Shown: positions 35,713-44,161 of the stretch, in pieces
Numbering within the stretch: the first letter of the stretch is position 1
Layout: each line of letters starts with the position of its first letter
NCBI RefSeq assembly: GCF_003435375.1
Contig: NZ_QWGL01000011.1
Location: forward strand, 34,500-98,499
Source: Clostridium sp. AM34-11AC
GTDB lineage: Bacteria > Bacillota > Clostridia > Lachnospirales > Lachnospiraceae
DNA length: 64,000 nt
Direction: 5' to 3'
Translations under genes and position numbers: made by a program
The notes under the pieces: generated by a model
What the model saw: the letters and a program-made list of their open reading frames with translations, nothing else
The model's database searches: none
What the model was told of the DNA's origin: nothing

Positions 35713-36525
35713 CTACTCATTTCTCCAGTGAATGATCCGTTTTTCAAGCAGTGTGACCACCCAGACAGCCGCCATCGCTGCCACCGATAACAATAAGATC
35801 GGTGCGAACACGCCGGCTCCATCAAGCTGTGTCATCATCCTCCTGCTGAAGTATCCAAGTCCGCTCTGAGCTCCCAGCCATTCACCGATGGCCGCTCCGA
35901 TGATCGATAACGGAACCGCCATCTTGATTGCTGAGAAAAAGCAGGGCAGGACAGCCGGAACCTTTAACTTCATAAAAATCTGGCGTTTATCCGCGCCAAA
36001 GGTAAACAAGAGCTCTTCCATCTCCGTCTTCACCGACTTAAATCCGTCGAATACCGTGATCGTGATCGGGAAAAATGTGATCAGCACCGTCACAAGCACC
36101 TTGCTCCAGATCGTGTATCCGAACCAGAGTACAAAAAGCGGTGCCAGAGCTGTTGTCGGAATCGTCTGCGACGCGATGATAAGCGGATAAAGTGCCTTTT
36201 CCGCTGTCTCGCTGGCATCCATCAGAACGGCCAGACCAAGGCCAAGAATAATGGAGATCAGAAGTCCGATCCCCACCACCGACATCGTTGCCGGAAGGTG
36301 TGCCTTAAATAACGGACCTCTAAGCTCCCAGAGCCGTACCACCACCTGGGTCGGTGACGGCAGGATATACGCCGCGTCGATCCCCATAGCCGCCGCCTGC
36401 CAGAAGATCAGCAGAGCTGCCACCAGAATCGCCGCCGGAAGATTCGTACTCAGAACATTATGGGTCTGTCCGCGCGAAGCCCCGGAAGGAACCCGCGCAT
36501 GATCCTTCTTCATCTTCTTACTCAT
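35713..36525 (-). CDS. thiX: ABC transporter permease, ThiX type
   Basis: 270 residues, six TM segments, with the permease EAA loop region FDGFKSVKTEMEELLFTFGA then DKRQIFMKLKVPAVLPCFFS, of the SsuC/TauC/ThiX family. Its start overlaps the stop of the ATPase gene by 4 bases. It forms the membrane channel of the thiamine-pyrimidine importer with ThiZ and ThiY. Confidence 0.88.
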   Translation of the reverse strand: MSKKMKKDHARVPSGASRGQTHNVLSTNLPAAILVAALLIFWQAAAMGIDAAYILPSPTQVVVRLWELRGPLFKAHLPATMSVVGIGLLISIILGLGLAVLMDASETAEKALYPLIIASQTIPTTALAPLFVLWFGYTIWSKVLVTVLITFFPITITVFDGFKSVKTEMEELLFTFGADKRQIFMKLKVPAVLPCFFSAIKMAVPLSIIGAAIGEWLGAQSGLGYFSRRMMTQLDGAGVFAPILLLSVAAMAAVWVVTLLEKRIIHWRNE

Positions 36526-37274
36526 GACGTCTCCTTCCTCAGCATACCGATCAGCTCCTCCTTCAGGGACAGTATCTCCGGTTTCCGAAGCTCGTCCCTG
36601 GATCTCGGATATTCTGCCGGAACATCAATGGACCGCAGATGGGTGATCGGTGATTCCTCTACAACCAGGATCCGGCTGGACAAAAAGACCGCTTCCTCCA
36701 CATCGTGCGTGATAAAAAGGACTGTCTTTTTCTCCCTCTCCCACTGCTCTAAAAGCCATTCCCGCATGGAGATCCTCGTCAGGTAATCGAGGGCGGAAAA
36801 CGGCTCATCGAGGAGCAGAAGGTCGGAACCTGTGAGCACCGTTCTCGCAAATGCCGCTCTCTGGCGCATGCCGCCGGAAAGCTCCTTCGGCGTCTTGTCA
36901 CCCCAGTCCTTAAGACCAACGGATTCCAGCGCCGCATCCGCCTTCTCTCTCATCTCCGTTTTCGAATATCCGCCCCGGATCTCCATCGGCAGCAGGAGAT
37001 TCTCCCGCACGGTCCGCCACGGAAATAAAAGATCCTGCTGTGGCATGTATCCGCAGTAGTTTCTCTTCTTCTCTATGGACTCACCGTCCACCAGAATCTC
37101 GCCGGAAGCCGGCAGAAGAAGCTTGTTCACAAGCCGGAAGATCGTACTCTTACCACAGCCGGAAGCGCCGATGACGGACACGAATTCCCCGTCCTGTACA
37201 TCGAAGGAGAGGTGGTCAATGATGGAGAAATCTTCCACATCATATTGAAAGCTTACATTGTCAAATTTCAGCAT
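36522..37274 (-). CDS. thiZ: ABC transporter ATPase, ThiZ type
   Basis: 250 residues with Walker A VIGASGCGKST, Q-loop MPQQDLLFPWRTV, signature LSGGMRQRAAFAR, Walker B LLLLDEPFSALD and switch His FITHDVEEA, all intact. Close to SsuB/TauB/ThiZ ATPases. It starts one base before the tenA stop region (2-base gap) and overlaps thiX, so the three are translated as a unit. Confidence 0.9.
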   Translation of the reverse strand: MLKFDNVSFQYDVEDFSIIDHLSFDVQDGEFVSVIGASGCGKSTIFRLVNKLLLPASGEILVDGESIEKKRNYCGYMPQQDLLFPWRTVRENLLLPMEIRGGYSKTEMREKADAALESVGLKDWGDKTPKELSGGMRQRAAFARTVLTGSDLLLLDEPFSALDYLTRISMREWLLEQWEREKKTVLFITHDVEEAVFLSSRILVVEESPITHLRSIDVPAEYPRSRDELRKPEILSLKEELIGMLRKETS

Positions 37275-37275
37275 C

Positions 37276-37938
37276 CTACTGCCTCATTTCCCATGCCATA
37301 TCCCAGAATGCCGCCTCGTAGCGGGAGCATGCTGTAAAGATGTCCACAAGATGCTGTTTCTGCTTCTCGGTATAGTCCTCCGTCAGACGGTTCATCAGGT
37401 CTGCCAGAACCTCATTGTCCTCATGGTAGGAATCGGACGCATATCCGCTGACCCATTCCCCATAGAACTCATGCTTATCTGCAGCCGGATACTCCGCAAG
37501 GATCTTCTTCGCGATAAACTCATAGCTCAACGCGCAGGAAAGGATCGCCGCCATGACCTCCGCCTCTCCTTCCTCGTAAGCGACACGAAGCATATAGGAG
37601 GTATAGGACAGATTATCAAGAGCGACCGTTGTCTGCTCTGCCTCCTCCTTCGCGATTCCGAGTCTCGTCATGTACGCGCGGTGGATATCCATCTCACCGT
37701 CCAGGATCGAATGGGTATAACCCGCGAACAGGCGCATAGCGTCGAGGTTTTTCGCCTTCGCCGTGCCGATGGAAAATACCTTTGTATAGTCAAGAAGATA
37801 CAGATAATCCTGTATCATATAATATTTGAATTTTTCATGATCCAGACTGCCGTCCGCGATTCCCTTTACAAAGGGCATCTCGTTATAGCCGTCCCAGATC
37901 TCCTTTGTTGCCTCTAAAAGGCGTTCTGTCATCGTCAT
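37276..37938 (-). CDS. tenA: TenA family thiaminase II / aminopyrimidine aminohydrolase
   Basis: 220 residues, all-helical. Conserved features: EIWDGYNEMPFVKGIADGSL at the N-terminus, YMIQDYLYLLDYTKVFS, the catalytic Cys in AILSCALSYEFIAKKI, and YGEWVSGYASDSYHEDN. TenA releases hydroxymethylpyrimidine from aminomethylpyrimidine, a thiamine breakdown product, feeding ThiD. GGAGGAAC precedes ATG 37938, which overlaps the thiD stop (4 bases). Confidence 0.93.
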   Translation of the reverse strand: MTMTERLLEATKEIWDGYNEMPFVKGIADGSLDHEKFKYYMIQDYLYLLDYTKVFSIGTAKAKNLDAMRLFAGYTHSILDGEMDIHRAYMTRLGIAKEEAEQTTVALDNLSYTSYMLRVAYEEGEAEVMAAILSCALSYEFIAKKILAEYPAADKHEFYGEWVSGYASDSYHEDNEVLADLMNRLTEDYTEKQKQHLVDIFTACSRYEAAFWDMAWEMRQ

Positions 37939-38747
37939 ACATGTTCCTCCGCAAATCCTTTTCCGCGGAAATCAAATCCGTGGTCCATCGGTCCGGATCC
38001 ATGTCCGAGGTCCAGCATGGCTGCCAGCGCTCCGGAGATGTAAGCTTTCGCGCGTTCCACCGCTGTATCGAGGTCATAGCCCTTCGCCAGATTGGAGGCG
38101 ATGGCGCTCGATAAGGTACAGCCGGTTCCGTGGGTGTTCGGGTTGTCGATCCGCTTACCGTTGAACCAGCGGTAGCTGCCGTCGCGGTATAACAGGTCGT
38201 TGGCATCATTCAACTGATGACCGCCCTTGCAGAGGACCGCGCAGTGATATGTCTCACTGATCTGTTTTGCCGCCGCGATCATGTCCTCGGCGGACTTTAC
38301 TTCCATCCCTGATAAAACCTCTGTCTCCGGGATATTCGGGGTCAGGACCGCCGCCATCGGAAACAGATATTCTTTTAATGTGCCGATGGCATCGTCACTG
38401 ATCAGCTTTGATCCGCTTGTCGCCACCATGACCGGGTCCACAACGATATTTTCTGCTTTGTGTTCATGAAGCTTCTTTGCGATAGACTTGATCAGTCCCG
38501 CGGAAGAAACCATTCCGATCTTTACCGCGTCCGGACGAATGTCCGTAAATACGCTGTCGATCTCCTGTTCCAGGAATTCCGGTGTTACCTCGAAAATCCC
38601 CTGGACGCCGGTCGTGTTCTGGGCCGTCAGTGCTGTGATCGCGCTCATTCCGTATACTCCGTTTGCGATCATCGTCTTTAAGTCGGCCTGGATGCCGGCG
38701 CCTCCGCTGGAATCGCTTCCAGCGATCGTTAATGCTGTCTTCATCAT
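37935..38747 (-). CDS. thiD: Hydroxymethylpyrimidine / phosphomethylpyrimidine kinase
   Basis: 270 residues, ribokinase-like fold. The N-terminal ALTIAGSDSSGGAGIQADLK is diagnostic. The anion-hole motif HGTGCTLSSAIASNLAKGY holds the catalytic Asp/Cys region. VVDPVMVATSG is also conserved. It phosphorylates HMP twice to HMP-PP for coupling with thiazole phosphate by ThiE. GAAAGGAG lies 5 bases from the first of two consecutive ATGs. The 210 bases between it and thiE hold a hairpin (GCGGAA/TTCCGC, 38815-38832) but no gene. Confidence 0.95.
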   Translation of the reverse strand: MMKTALTIAGSDSSGGAGIQADLKTMIANGVYGMSAITALTAQNTTGVQGIFEVTPEFLEQEIDSVFTDIRPDAVKIGMVSSAGLIKSIAKKLHEHKAENIVVDPVMVATSGSKLISDDAIGTLKEYLFPMAAVLTPNIPETEVLSGMEVKSAEDMIAAAKQISETYHCAVLCKGGHQLNDANDLLYRDGSYRWFNGKRIDNPNTHGTGCTLSSAIASNLAKGYDLDTAVERAKAYISGALAAMLDLGHGSGPMDHGFDFRGKGFAEEHV

Positions 38748-38957
38748 AAAAACTCCTTTCAGGCATCAATAACTTTTTATTAGGCGACGCAAGGTGGTGC
38801 CCCCAATGTGCCGCCGCGGAAGTGTTTTCCGCTTGATCTATTCCAAAACCCAGAGGGAAAATTGCTACTCTGTGAATTTAGAATTCATATTTTCAGGCAA
38901 GTAGTATTTTTCTTCTGGCTTATTGGCTTGTTTGAATGTAGTGTTTAAAAAATTATA

Positions 38958-39593
38958 TTATAAGATTTCTCTTACCGCCTCTTTCAGTTCTCGTGTCGCC
39001 TTCTCAATATCCTCTGCCGCAAAGATCGCGCTGACGACTGCGACACCATCCACACCGGTTCCCTTAAGGGGCTCCAGACGGTCCTTATTGATTCCACCGA
39101 TGGCGACTACCGGGATATCCACCGCCTGACAGACCGCAGAAAGCGCCTCCGGTGTCACCGCTGTTGCGTCCTTTTTTGTTCCTGTCGGATACATCGCTCC
39201 GACGCCGAGGTAATCTGCCCCGTGCTTTTTCGCGAGAAGTGCCTGCTCCACATTCTTACAGGAAACACCGATGATCTTATCCGGTCCCAGCTTTTCTCTC
39301 ACTTTTCCCGCTTCCATATCGCTCTGTCCCACATGAACGCCGTCCGCGTCCACCTTAAGGGCGATATCCACGTTGTCGTTGATCACAAAGGGAACATGAT
39401 ATTCGGCACAGAGCTTCTTAATCTTCTTCGCCTCTTCCAAAAATTTCTCCTCATCCAGCTCTTTTTCCCTCAGCTGAACAAAGGTCGCGCCGCCCTTTAA
39501 AGCCTTTTCCACCTGGCTCTCCAGAGTCTCACCGTTTAACCACGCGCGGTCCGTCACCGCGTAGAGCAGCATATCTTCCGGTCTGCAGTTCAT
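38958..39593 (-). CDS. thiE: Thiamine-phosphate synthase
   Basis: 211 residues, TIM barrel. Motifs: VTDRAWLNGETLESQVEKAL, GGATFVQLREKELDEE, FVINDNVDIALKVDADGVHV, GQSDME, IIGVSCKNVEQA, and YLGVGAMYPTGTKKDA with VVAIGGINKDRL. It joins HMP-PP and thiazole phosphate to thiamine phosphate. First gene after the TPP riboswitch, hence repressed by TPP. No thiC or thiazole synthesis genes are in the window. Confidence 0.95.
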   Translation of the reverse strand: MNCRPEDMLLYAVTDRAWLNGETLESQVEKALKGGATFVQLREKELDEEKFLEEAKKIKKLCAEYHVPFVINDNVDIALKVDADGVHVGQSDMEAGKVREKLGPDKIIGVSCKNVEQALLAKKHGADYLGVGAMYPTGTKKDATAVTPEALSAVCQAVDIPVVAIGGINKDRLEPLKGTGVDGVAVVSAIFAAEDIEKATRELKEAVREIL

Positions 39594-39623
39594 ATCTTCT
39601 ACCTCCTAAAAATTTCCTGTTAC

Positions 39624-39761
39624 TAAAAAAGGAGACACCCGCAGGTATCTCCACTTCTACTCTTTCTCTTCAGCAGCTTCCTACGTTGGCATGATCCAAA
39701 TCAGGTATACGGGTCTTGGCGATGCAGCCAACTCTCAGTCTGATCCGTCAGGCTCCCCGGT
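39624..39761 (-). promoter_or_regulatory. TPP riboswitch with terminator, upstream of thiE
   Basis: Read leftward, the aptamer (39761 to about 39674) has CCGGGGAGCC, ACTGAGAG, a TTGGC/GCCAA helix, GACCC, ATACCTGAT, TTGGATCATGCCAA and CGTAGGAAGC, all consensus TPP-aptamer elements. It is followed by the intrinsic terminator GGAGATACC/GGTGTCTCC (39631-39652) with a T-run. TPP binding is expected to favour termination and shut down thiE-thiD-tenA-thiZXY. Confidence 0.95.
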
Positions 39762-39790
39762 CTGTTTATTTTCTTTTTTTGACAAGATTT

Positions 39791-39819
39791 ACTATATACT
39801 TTCTGCGCGGAAAAGTCAA
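39791..39819 (-). promoter_or_regulatory. Promoter of the thiE operon
   Basis: On the minus strand TTGACT (39814-39819), a 17-base spacer, and TATAGT (39791-39796). Transcription would start near 39784, about 20 bases before the aptamer. Confidence 0.75.
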
Positions 39820-39967
39820 GTTTGCACCCGGTTTCGTACATGATTTCAAGACTGCGAATTTTGCATGGATCCATCGATATTTTTCATATATTCCATGCAG
39901 CCTGCTTACAGCCCTGTGTTCTCCGCCTACTGCTTTATCCCGGCAGACCTTCCAGAAATTTCCTCTC

Positions 39968-39996
39968 TTGCCTTTTTCCATCTCCTGTGCTACAAT
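39968..39996 (+). promoter_or_regulatory. Promoter of the phosphonate-type transporter operon
   Basis: TTGCCT (39968-39973), 17 bases, TACAAT (39991-39996). The start point near 40003 is directly before the structured leader at 40017, so the leader RNA is transcribed whole. It is divergent from the thiE promoter, 150 bases away. Confidence 0.7.
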
Positions 39997-40016
39997 CCAA
40001 ATCGGTTAACGGAATG

Positions 40017-40217
40017 CAGCATGAGGGGGAGCGCCCTGGTGCTGCGATCAATTCAATCACTTGATGACGAAGACCAGATTGCGAGGGAGCCCGTGTTCCG
40101 GGCTGAGAGGATCCCAGAAAGGATCGACCGTCCCATGCCTCGGATTCATGTCCGCGGCTTGTCAGCATTCTGCCTGAAAGTCATTTTTACGGCATGCTGC
40201 AGAAGGCATGCCTTTTT
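40017..40217 (+). promoter_or_regulatory. Candidate TPP-variant riboswitch (element E1) with terminator
   Basis: Aptamer-like part 40017-40138: GAGGGGGAGCGCCCTGG (40023-40039), hairpin GCCCG-TGTTC-CGGGC (40089-40103), CTGAGAG, hairpin GATCC-CAGAAA-GGATC (40110-40125), GACCG, and a closing pairing of GCATG with CATGC (40134-40138). The order GGGG-AGC, CUGAGAG, small helix, GACC equals the pyrimidine-sensing half of TPP aptamers; GGGCTGAGAGGA is identical to the TPP riboswitch at 51.4 kb. The CCTGAT and CGTAGGGAA parts are not recognised. A terminator GGCATGC/GCATGCC with TTTTT follows (40191-40217). CAGCAT (40163-40168) could pair with ATGCTG in the terminator arm and act as antiterminator. 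Confidence 0.65.
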
Positions 40218-40405
40218 CTTTATCCGCCTGTTTCACCCGGATCCAAGGCTGCTGAACGTGTTCTGTTTCATTTTATCCGGAACGATCACGCTCTCACTGT
40301 GTCCTGACCATTGGCGGATATTGAAACTATTTCACCGTATTTCCCGGTGTCCCATTCTTTCAGCAGAAAATATATTCTGCCCTGACGGGCTATGGAGGTA
40401 TTATT

Positions 40406-41509
40406 ATGAGAAAATTTGTTGTACCGGCTCTCTCCCTGGCGCTCTGCCTCGGACTCACCACAGGATGTTCCTCTTCTAAGACAGACGCGGCAGCGGCTTC
40501 CAAGGAAGAGACAACAGCTGCCGCATCCGCAGAAAGCGCTGCTGAGACGACTGCTTCCGCTGAGACGAAATCCATCGATTCCTTAAAGATCGCGTTCTCC
40601 CCGTACGCGGATGCAGATACGATCACCACAGCCACAGAGCCGTTAGAAAACCTTTTAAAAGAGACACTGCTTGAAAAAGGCTACGATGTCAAAAACATCG
40701 ACATGACCGTCGGAACAAGCTACACCGCTGTCGGTGAGGCACTGAGCGCAGGAAGCGCTGATATCGGCTTCATCTCTGGAGGAAACTATGTCCTGTTCTC
40801 CGATGACTGCGACGTTCTCCTCACAGCTCTCCGCTACGCCATCAACAAGGACTCCGAGGATCCGAAGGAATGGAACGACGGCACCATTGAAGAGAATACC
40901 GACGCCATGAGCACCTACTACCGCTCTGTGATCCTCGCAGGACCGAGCGAAAAGGGACAGGAGCTTCTCGCAAAGGTCAACAACGGCGAGGAACTCACCT
41001 GGGATGACTTAAACAGTGCCACATGGGCAGTCATGGGTCCGACCTCCGCGTCCGGGTACATTTACCCGTCCTTATGGTTAAACGAGCGCTACGGAAAGAC
41101 CATCGCTGACCTCGCGAACGCGGTCCAGTCTGATTCCTACACCACCTCCCTCGCCCGCCTCGCCTCCGGACAGGCAGACCTCATGGTCTCCTATGGCCAT
41201 ATCCGCACAAAATATGCGCCGGACTGGAAAGAGAAATTCGGCGGTACTGATGATATGGTAAAGCAGACAGGCATCATCGGCGTCACAGAGGGAATCTACA
41301 ACGATATGATCGCATACAGCAAAACTTCCGAGCTCATGCAGGACGCTGATTTCCGTCAGGCTCTCGGTGATTCCTTCATCGAGATCGCAGGAACCGATGA
41401 AGGCAAAGACATCATCAAAGTCTTCAGTCAGGTCGGCTACGAGTGGGGCGATGACGCGAACTATGACGGGGAACGCGCCGCACAGGAAATGCTGAAAGCT
41501 ATGAACTAA
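40406..41509 (+). CDS. PhnD-like phosphonate-type ABC transporter substrate-binding lipoprotein
   Basis: 367 residues. Lipobox LTTGCSSS with Cys near residue 20 and an Ala/Thr/Glu-rich linker like that of ThiY. The mature part fits the phosphate/phosphite/phosphonate binding family: LKIAFSPYADADTITTATEP, GTSYTAVGEALSAGSADIGF, TWAVMGPTSASGYIYPSLWL, ASGQADLMVSYGHIRTKYAP. No phosphonate catabolic genes are near. The divergent thiamine operon and the TPP-like leader suggest a thiamine-related ligand, but phosphonates or other small anions remain possible. GGAGG precedes the ATG. Confidence 0.85.
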   Translation: MRKFVVPALSLALCLGLTTGCSSSKTDAAAASKEETTAAASAESAAETTASAETKSIDSLKIAFSPYADADTITTATEPLENLLKETLLEKGYDVKNIDMTVGTSYTAVGEALSAGSADIGFISGGNYVLFSDDCDVLLTALRYAINKDSEDPKEWNDGTIEENTDAMSTYYRSVILAGPSEKGQELLAKVNNGEELTWDDLNSATWAVMGPTSASGYIYPSLWLNERYGKTIADLANAVQSDSYTTSLARLASGQADLMVSYGHIRTKYAPDWKEKFGGTDDMVKQTGIIGVTEGIYNDMIAYSKTSELMQDADFRQALGDSFIEIAGTDEGKDIIKVFSQVGYEWGDDANYDGERAAQEMLKAMN

Positions 41510-41558
41510 ACAGGTTCCAGTTTTTTACTGAATCATTATTTGTAAGGCAGGTATCTTC

Positions 41559-42317
41559 ATGGAAATCGTTCTTCAGAACGTCGGAAAACAATTTAAAAAC
41601 GGGACCCGCGCCCTGGATCATGTGACGTTTACCGTCCCCCAGGGCGAGTTCGTCTCCGTGATCGGTCCGTCCGGAGCCGGAAAAACCACACTGTTCCGGA
41701 TCTTAAACGGCATGGAGACGCCGGGGGACGGGGCTGTCCTTTTTGATGGCTGCAGCATAGCGTCCATGTCCGGAACCGCCAGAAAGAATGTGAAGAGATC
41801 CATCGGCACCATCTATCAGGATTTCTGTCTCGTGGAAAATTCCACCTGCCTTGCAAATGTGCTCACCGCCTGTCTGCCGGATATGGGATTTTTCCCCGCT
41901 GTGTTCGGAGTTTACGGGAAAGAGCGGCGGGCAGAAGCCCTGAAGTTTCTTGACCGCGTGGGACTCTCCGAGAAGTCGGAGGAACCGGTAAAAAATCTCT
42001 CCGGCGGGCAGAAACAGCGCGCCGCCATCGCGAGAGCCCTTATGCGTCATCCAAAGGTTCTCTTGGCCGACGAGCCCGCCGCGTCCCTGGACCCGGTCAC
42101 CGGGCGGCAGATCCTGACACTTTTAAAGGAGATCCAGAAAAAGGACGGCGTCACGATTCTTATGAACAGCCATAACCTTGAATTCTCCCAGGAGTTTTCC
42201 GACCGGATCATCGGACTGAAGGATGGAAATGTGGTTTTTGATGGAACGCCATCGGAAATGAATGAGGAAATCCTGAGAAACATTTATATCAGTCTCGAAG
42301 ACTCCCACCTGTCTTAG
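41559..42317 (+). CDS. PhnC-like ABC transporter ATPase
   Basis: 252 residues with Walker A VIGPSGAGKTT, signature NLSGGQKQRAAIAR, Walker B VLLADEPAASLD and switch His LMNSHNLEF. Closest in style to PhnC. It energises the transporter formed with the flanking genes; the gap to the binding protein is 49 bases and the permease follows about 90 bases later. Confidence 0.9.
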   Translation: MEIVLQNVGKQFKNGTRALDHVTFTVPQGEFVSVIGPSGAGKTTLFRILNGMETPGDGAVLFDGCSIASMSGTARKNVKRSIGTIYQDFCLVENSTCLANVLTACLPDMGFFPAVFGVYGKERRAEALKFLDRVGLSEKSEEPVKNLSGGQKQRAAIARALMRHPKVLLADEPAASLDPVTGRQILTLLKEIQKKDGVTILMNSHNLEFSQEFSDRIIGLKDGNVVFDGTPSEMNEEILRNIYISLEDSHLS

Positions 42318-42404
42318 GTTATGAATAATAGAACTCTGCTATTTATGCGTTTATCCGTCCCAACGGATCCTTGCAGAGAAACATTTCAGAGGAGGAAGCA
42401 ATCC

Positions 42405-43967
42405 ATGTACAGAAACCGAAAAAAATATATAAAACCTGCCAGCTGGATCCTCTTCCTTCTCTGCTTTTACGCCGCCGCGTCCTTTACCGGATGCGATCCG
42501 GCTCTTTTTGTTTCAAGGAGCTCCCATCTTTCAGATCTGGCGGCCGACATGCTGCGGCCGGATCTCTCCTATTTTCCAAAGATCCTGCTACCGCTCTTTT
42601 ACACGGTCCAGATGTCCGTGACCGGTACTGTGACCGGATCCGCTCTGGCGCTGATCGTTTCCCCTTTTGGCGCCGTATCCCTGCATTTTCCGTCATGGGC
42701 AAGGCGTTTTCTGCGTCTCCTGATCCAGGTACTCCGGTCTTTTCCGGCGCTGATCCTGGCACTCGCCGCAACCTTTCTCTTCGGACTCGGAACCTTCGCG
42801 GGAACCTTCGCCATCACGCTCTACACCTTTGCGATCATGACCAAGCTCACCTATGAGGATGCAGAACACGCGGACACCGCTCCGTATCAGGCCCTTATCT
42901 CTATGGGCTGCGCCCGTTTCCCGGCATTTATCCATGCGGTCCTGCCGGAAATTTTGCCCGCGTTTCTGACAAACGCCCTGTACCTCTTTGAGACGAATGT
43001 TCGGCACAGCTCCATTCTCGGATACGTTGGGGCAGGCGGGATCGGCCTGATCTTAAATGAAAAGATCTCCTGGCGGGAATTCCACAAGGTCGGAACGATC
43101 CTGCTGCTGCTCTTTCTCACCGTCTGTGTGATCGAGTCCGCGAACCGGTATTTTACGTCAATGATCCACAGCGGACAGATCACAGAACTTTTTTCAGGCA
43201 GCAAGGACCTGTCTAAAAAGCCCCGTATCTCTGGACGGATGATCCTTTTCGGTTTTGCAGTGCTCTTCCTCTTCTGCCTCGCGACACAGACTCCGCCGGA
43301 TTTTTCAAGAACAAGTGCCGCGGCGTTAAAAAGTATGGCAGCCGGACTCACACATCCGGACTGGACCTTCTTTTTCTCCGCAGAGAAAGACGGGCTTGTC
43401 TACCTTCTCCTTGAAACCATCTGCATTGCCATTGTCGGAACAGCCATCGGTGCTTTTCTTGCCGCACCTCTCGCCTTTCTCAACACAAGACGCTTTGTCC
43501 CGGCACCGGCCGCTTTTTTCTTTAACCTGATTATCATGGCGATCCGGTCGATCCCGTTTCTGATCTATGGTCTGATCTTTATCCGGGTCTCCGGTCCCGG
43601 CGCCTTCACAGGTGTCCTGACGTTAGCAGTCTGCAGCATCGGACTTCTCACAAAGCGCTTCACTGAATGTCTGGAGGCCATCGATCCCGGCCCGTACCGG
43701 GCGCTCCTCGCCATGGGTGTCCACCCGGTTCCAGCCATCTGCCACAGCGTTCTCCCACAGATCGCCCCGGCGTTCTGCTCCGCCGTCCTATACCGCTTTG
43801 ACGTCAATATCCGTGAGGCGTCTGTTCTCGGACTCGTGGGCGCAGGCGGGATCGGCGCACCGTTGATCTTCGCGATGAACCAGTACGACTGGAATAAGGC
43901 CGGTGCGATCCTTTTGGGACTGATTCTGCTTGTGTGGGGTGTGGATATTCTGTCTTCACGCAGATAA
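42405..43967 (+). CDS. PhnE-like ABC permease, two domains fused in one chain
   Basis: 520 residues, twice the usual PhnE length. Each half has about six TM segments and its own permease loop. First half: AHLPLISMGCARF-like segment near residue 160 and SSILGYVGAGGIGLIL. Second half: YRALLAMGVHPVPAICHSVL and ASVLGLVGAGGIGAPL. One chain thus supplies both membrane subunits. AGGAGGAA precedes ATG 42405; the upstream in-frame ATG at 42321 lacks a site and adds a non-homologous segment. Last gene of the operon. Confidence 0.88.
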   Translation: MYRNRKKYIKPASWILFLLCFYAAASFTGCDPALFVSRSSHLSDLAADMLRPDLSYFPKILLPLFYTVQMSVTGTVTGSALALIVSPFGAVSLHFPSWARRFLRLLIQVLRSFPALILALAATFLFGLGTFAGTFAITLYTFAIMTKLTYEDAEHADTAPYQALISMGCARFPAFIHAVLPEILPAFLTNALYLFETNVRHSSILGYVGAGGIGLILNEKISWREFHKVGTILLLLFLTVCVIESANRYFTSMIHSGQITELFSGSKDLSKKPRISGRMILFGFAVLFLFCLATQTPPDFSRTSAAALKSMAAGLTHPDWTFFFSAEKDGLVYLLLETICIAIVGTAIGAFLAAPLAFLNTRRFVPAPAAFFFNLIIMAIRSIPFLIYGLIFIRVSGPGAFTGVLTLAVCSIGLLTKRFTECLEAIDPGPYRALLAMGVHPVPAICHSVLPQIAPAFCSAVLYRFDVNIREASVLGLVGAGGIGAPLIFAMNQYDWNKAGAILLGLILLVWGVDILSSRR

Positions 43968-44085
43968 AATAAATCCCTGCTCATTCATCTCTTTTTAGGA
44001 CTGTTTCCAGAAATTCCATTCTGCCCAAGAATGTACATTCTACGACTGACGTCCAGCATGAACTACATAGATTTTGTAAATAGTA

Positions 44086-44132
44086 AAAAGACCTTTTGAC
44101 ACAAAATAACCAACGATGTCAAAAGGTCTTTT
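44086..44132. terminator. Bidirectional terminator between transporter and surface-protein genes
   Basis: A perfect 16-bp stem, AAAAGACCTTTTGACA (44086-44101) with its complement (44117-44132), with T-rich flank in both directions. It serves the phosphonate-type operon and the converging SLH protein gene. Confidence 0.85.
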
Positions 44133-44161
44133 ATTCATTTTTGACCCGGACAAACAAGTCA

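Noticed and set aside
38748..38957. Possible thiS-like small gene between thiE and thiD
   Set aside because: No start with a ribosome binding site and no C-terminal Gly-Gly; only a short hairpin is visible.
40017..40138. E1 as a T-box, cobalamin, SAM or FMN riboswitch
   Set aside because: The T-box antiterminator sequence, the cobalamin box and the conserved SAM and FMN cores are all absent; only TPP-like elements were matched.
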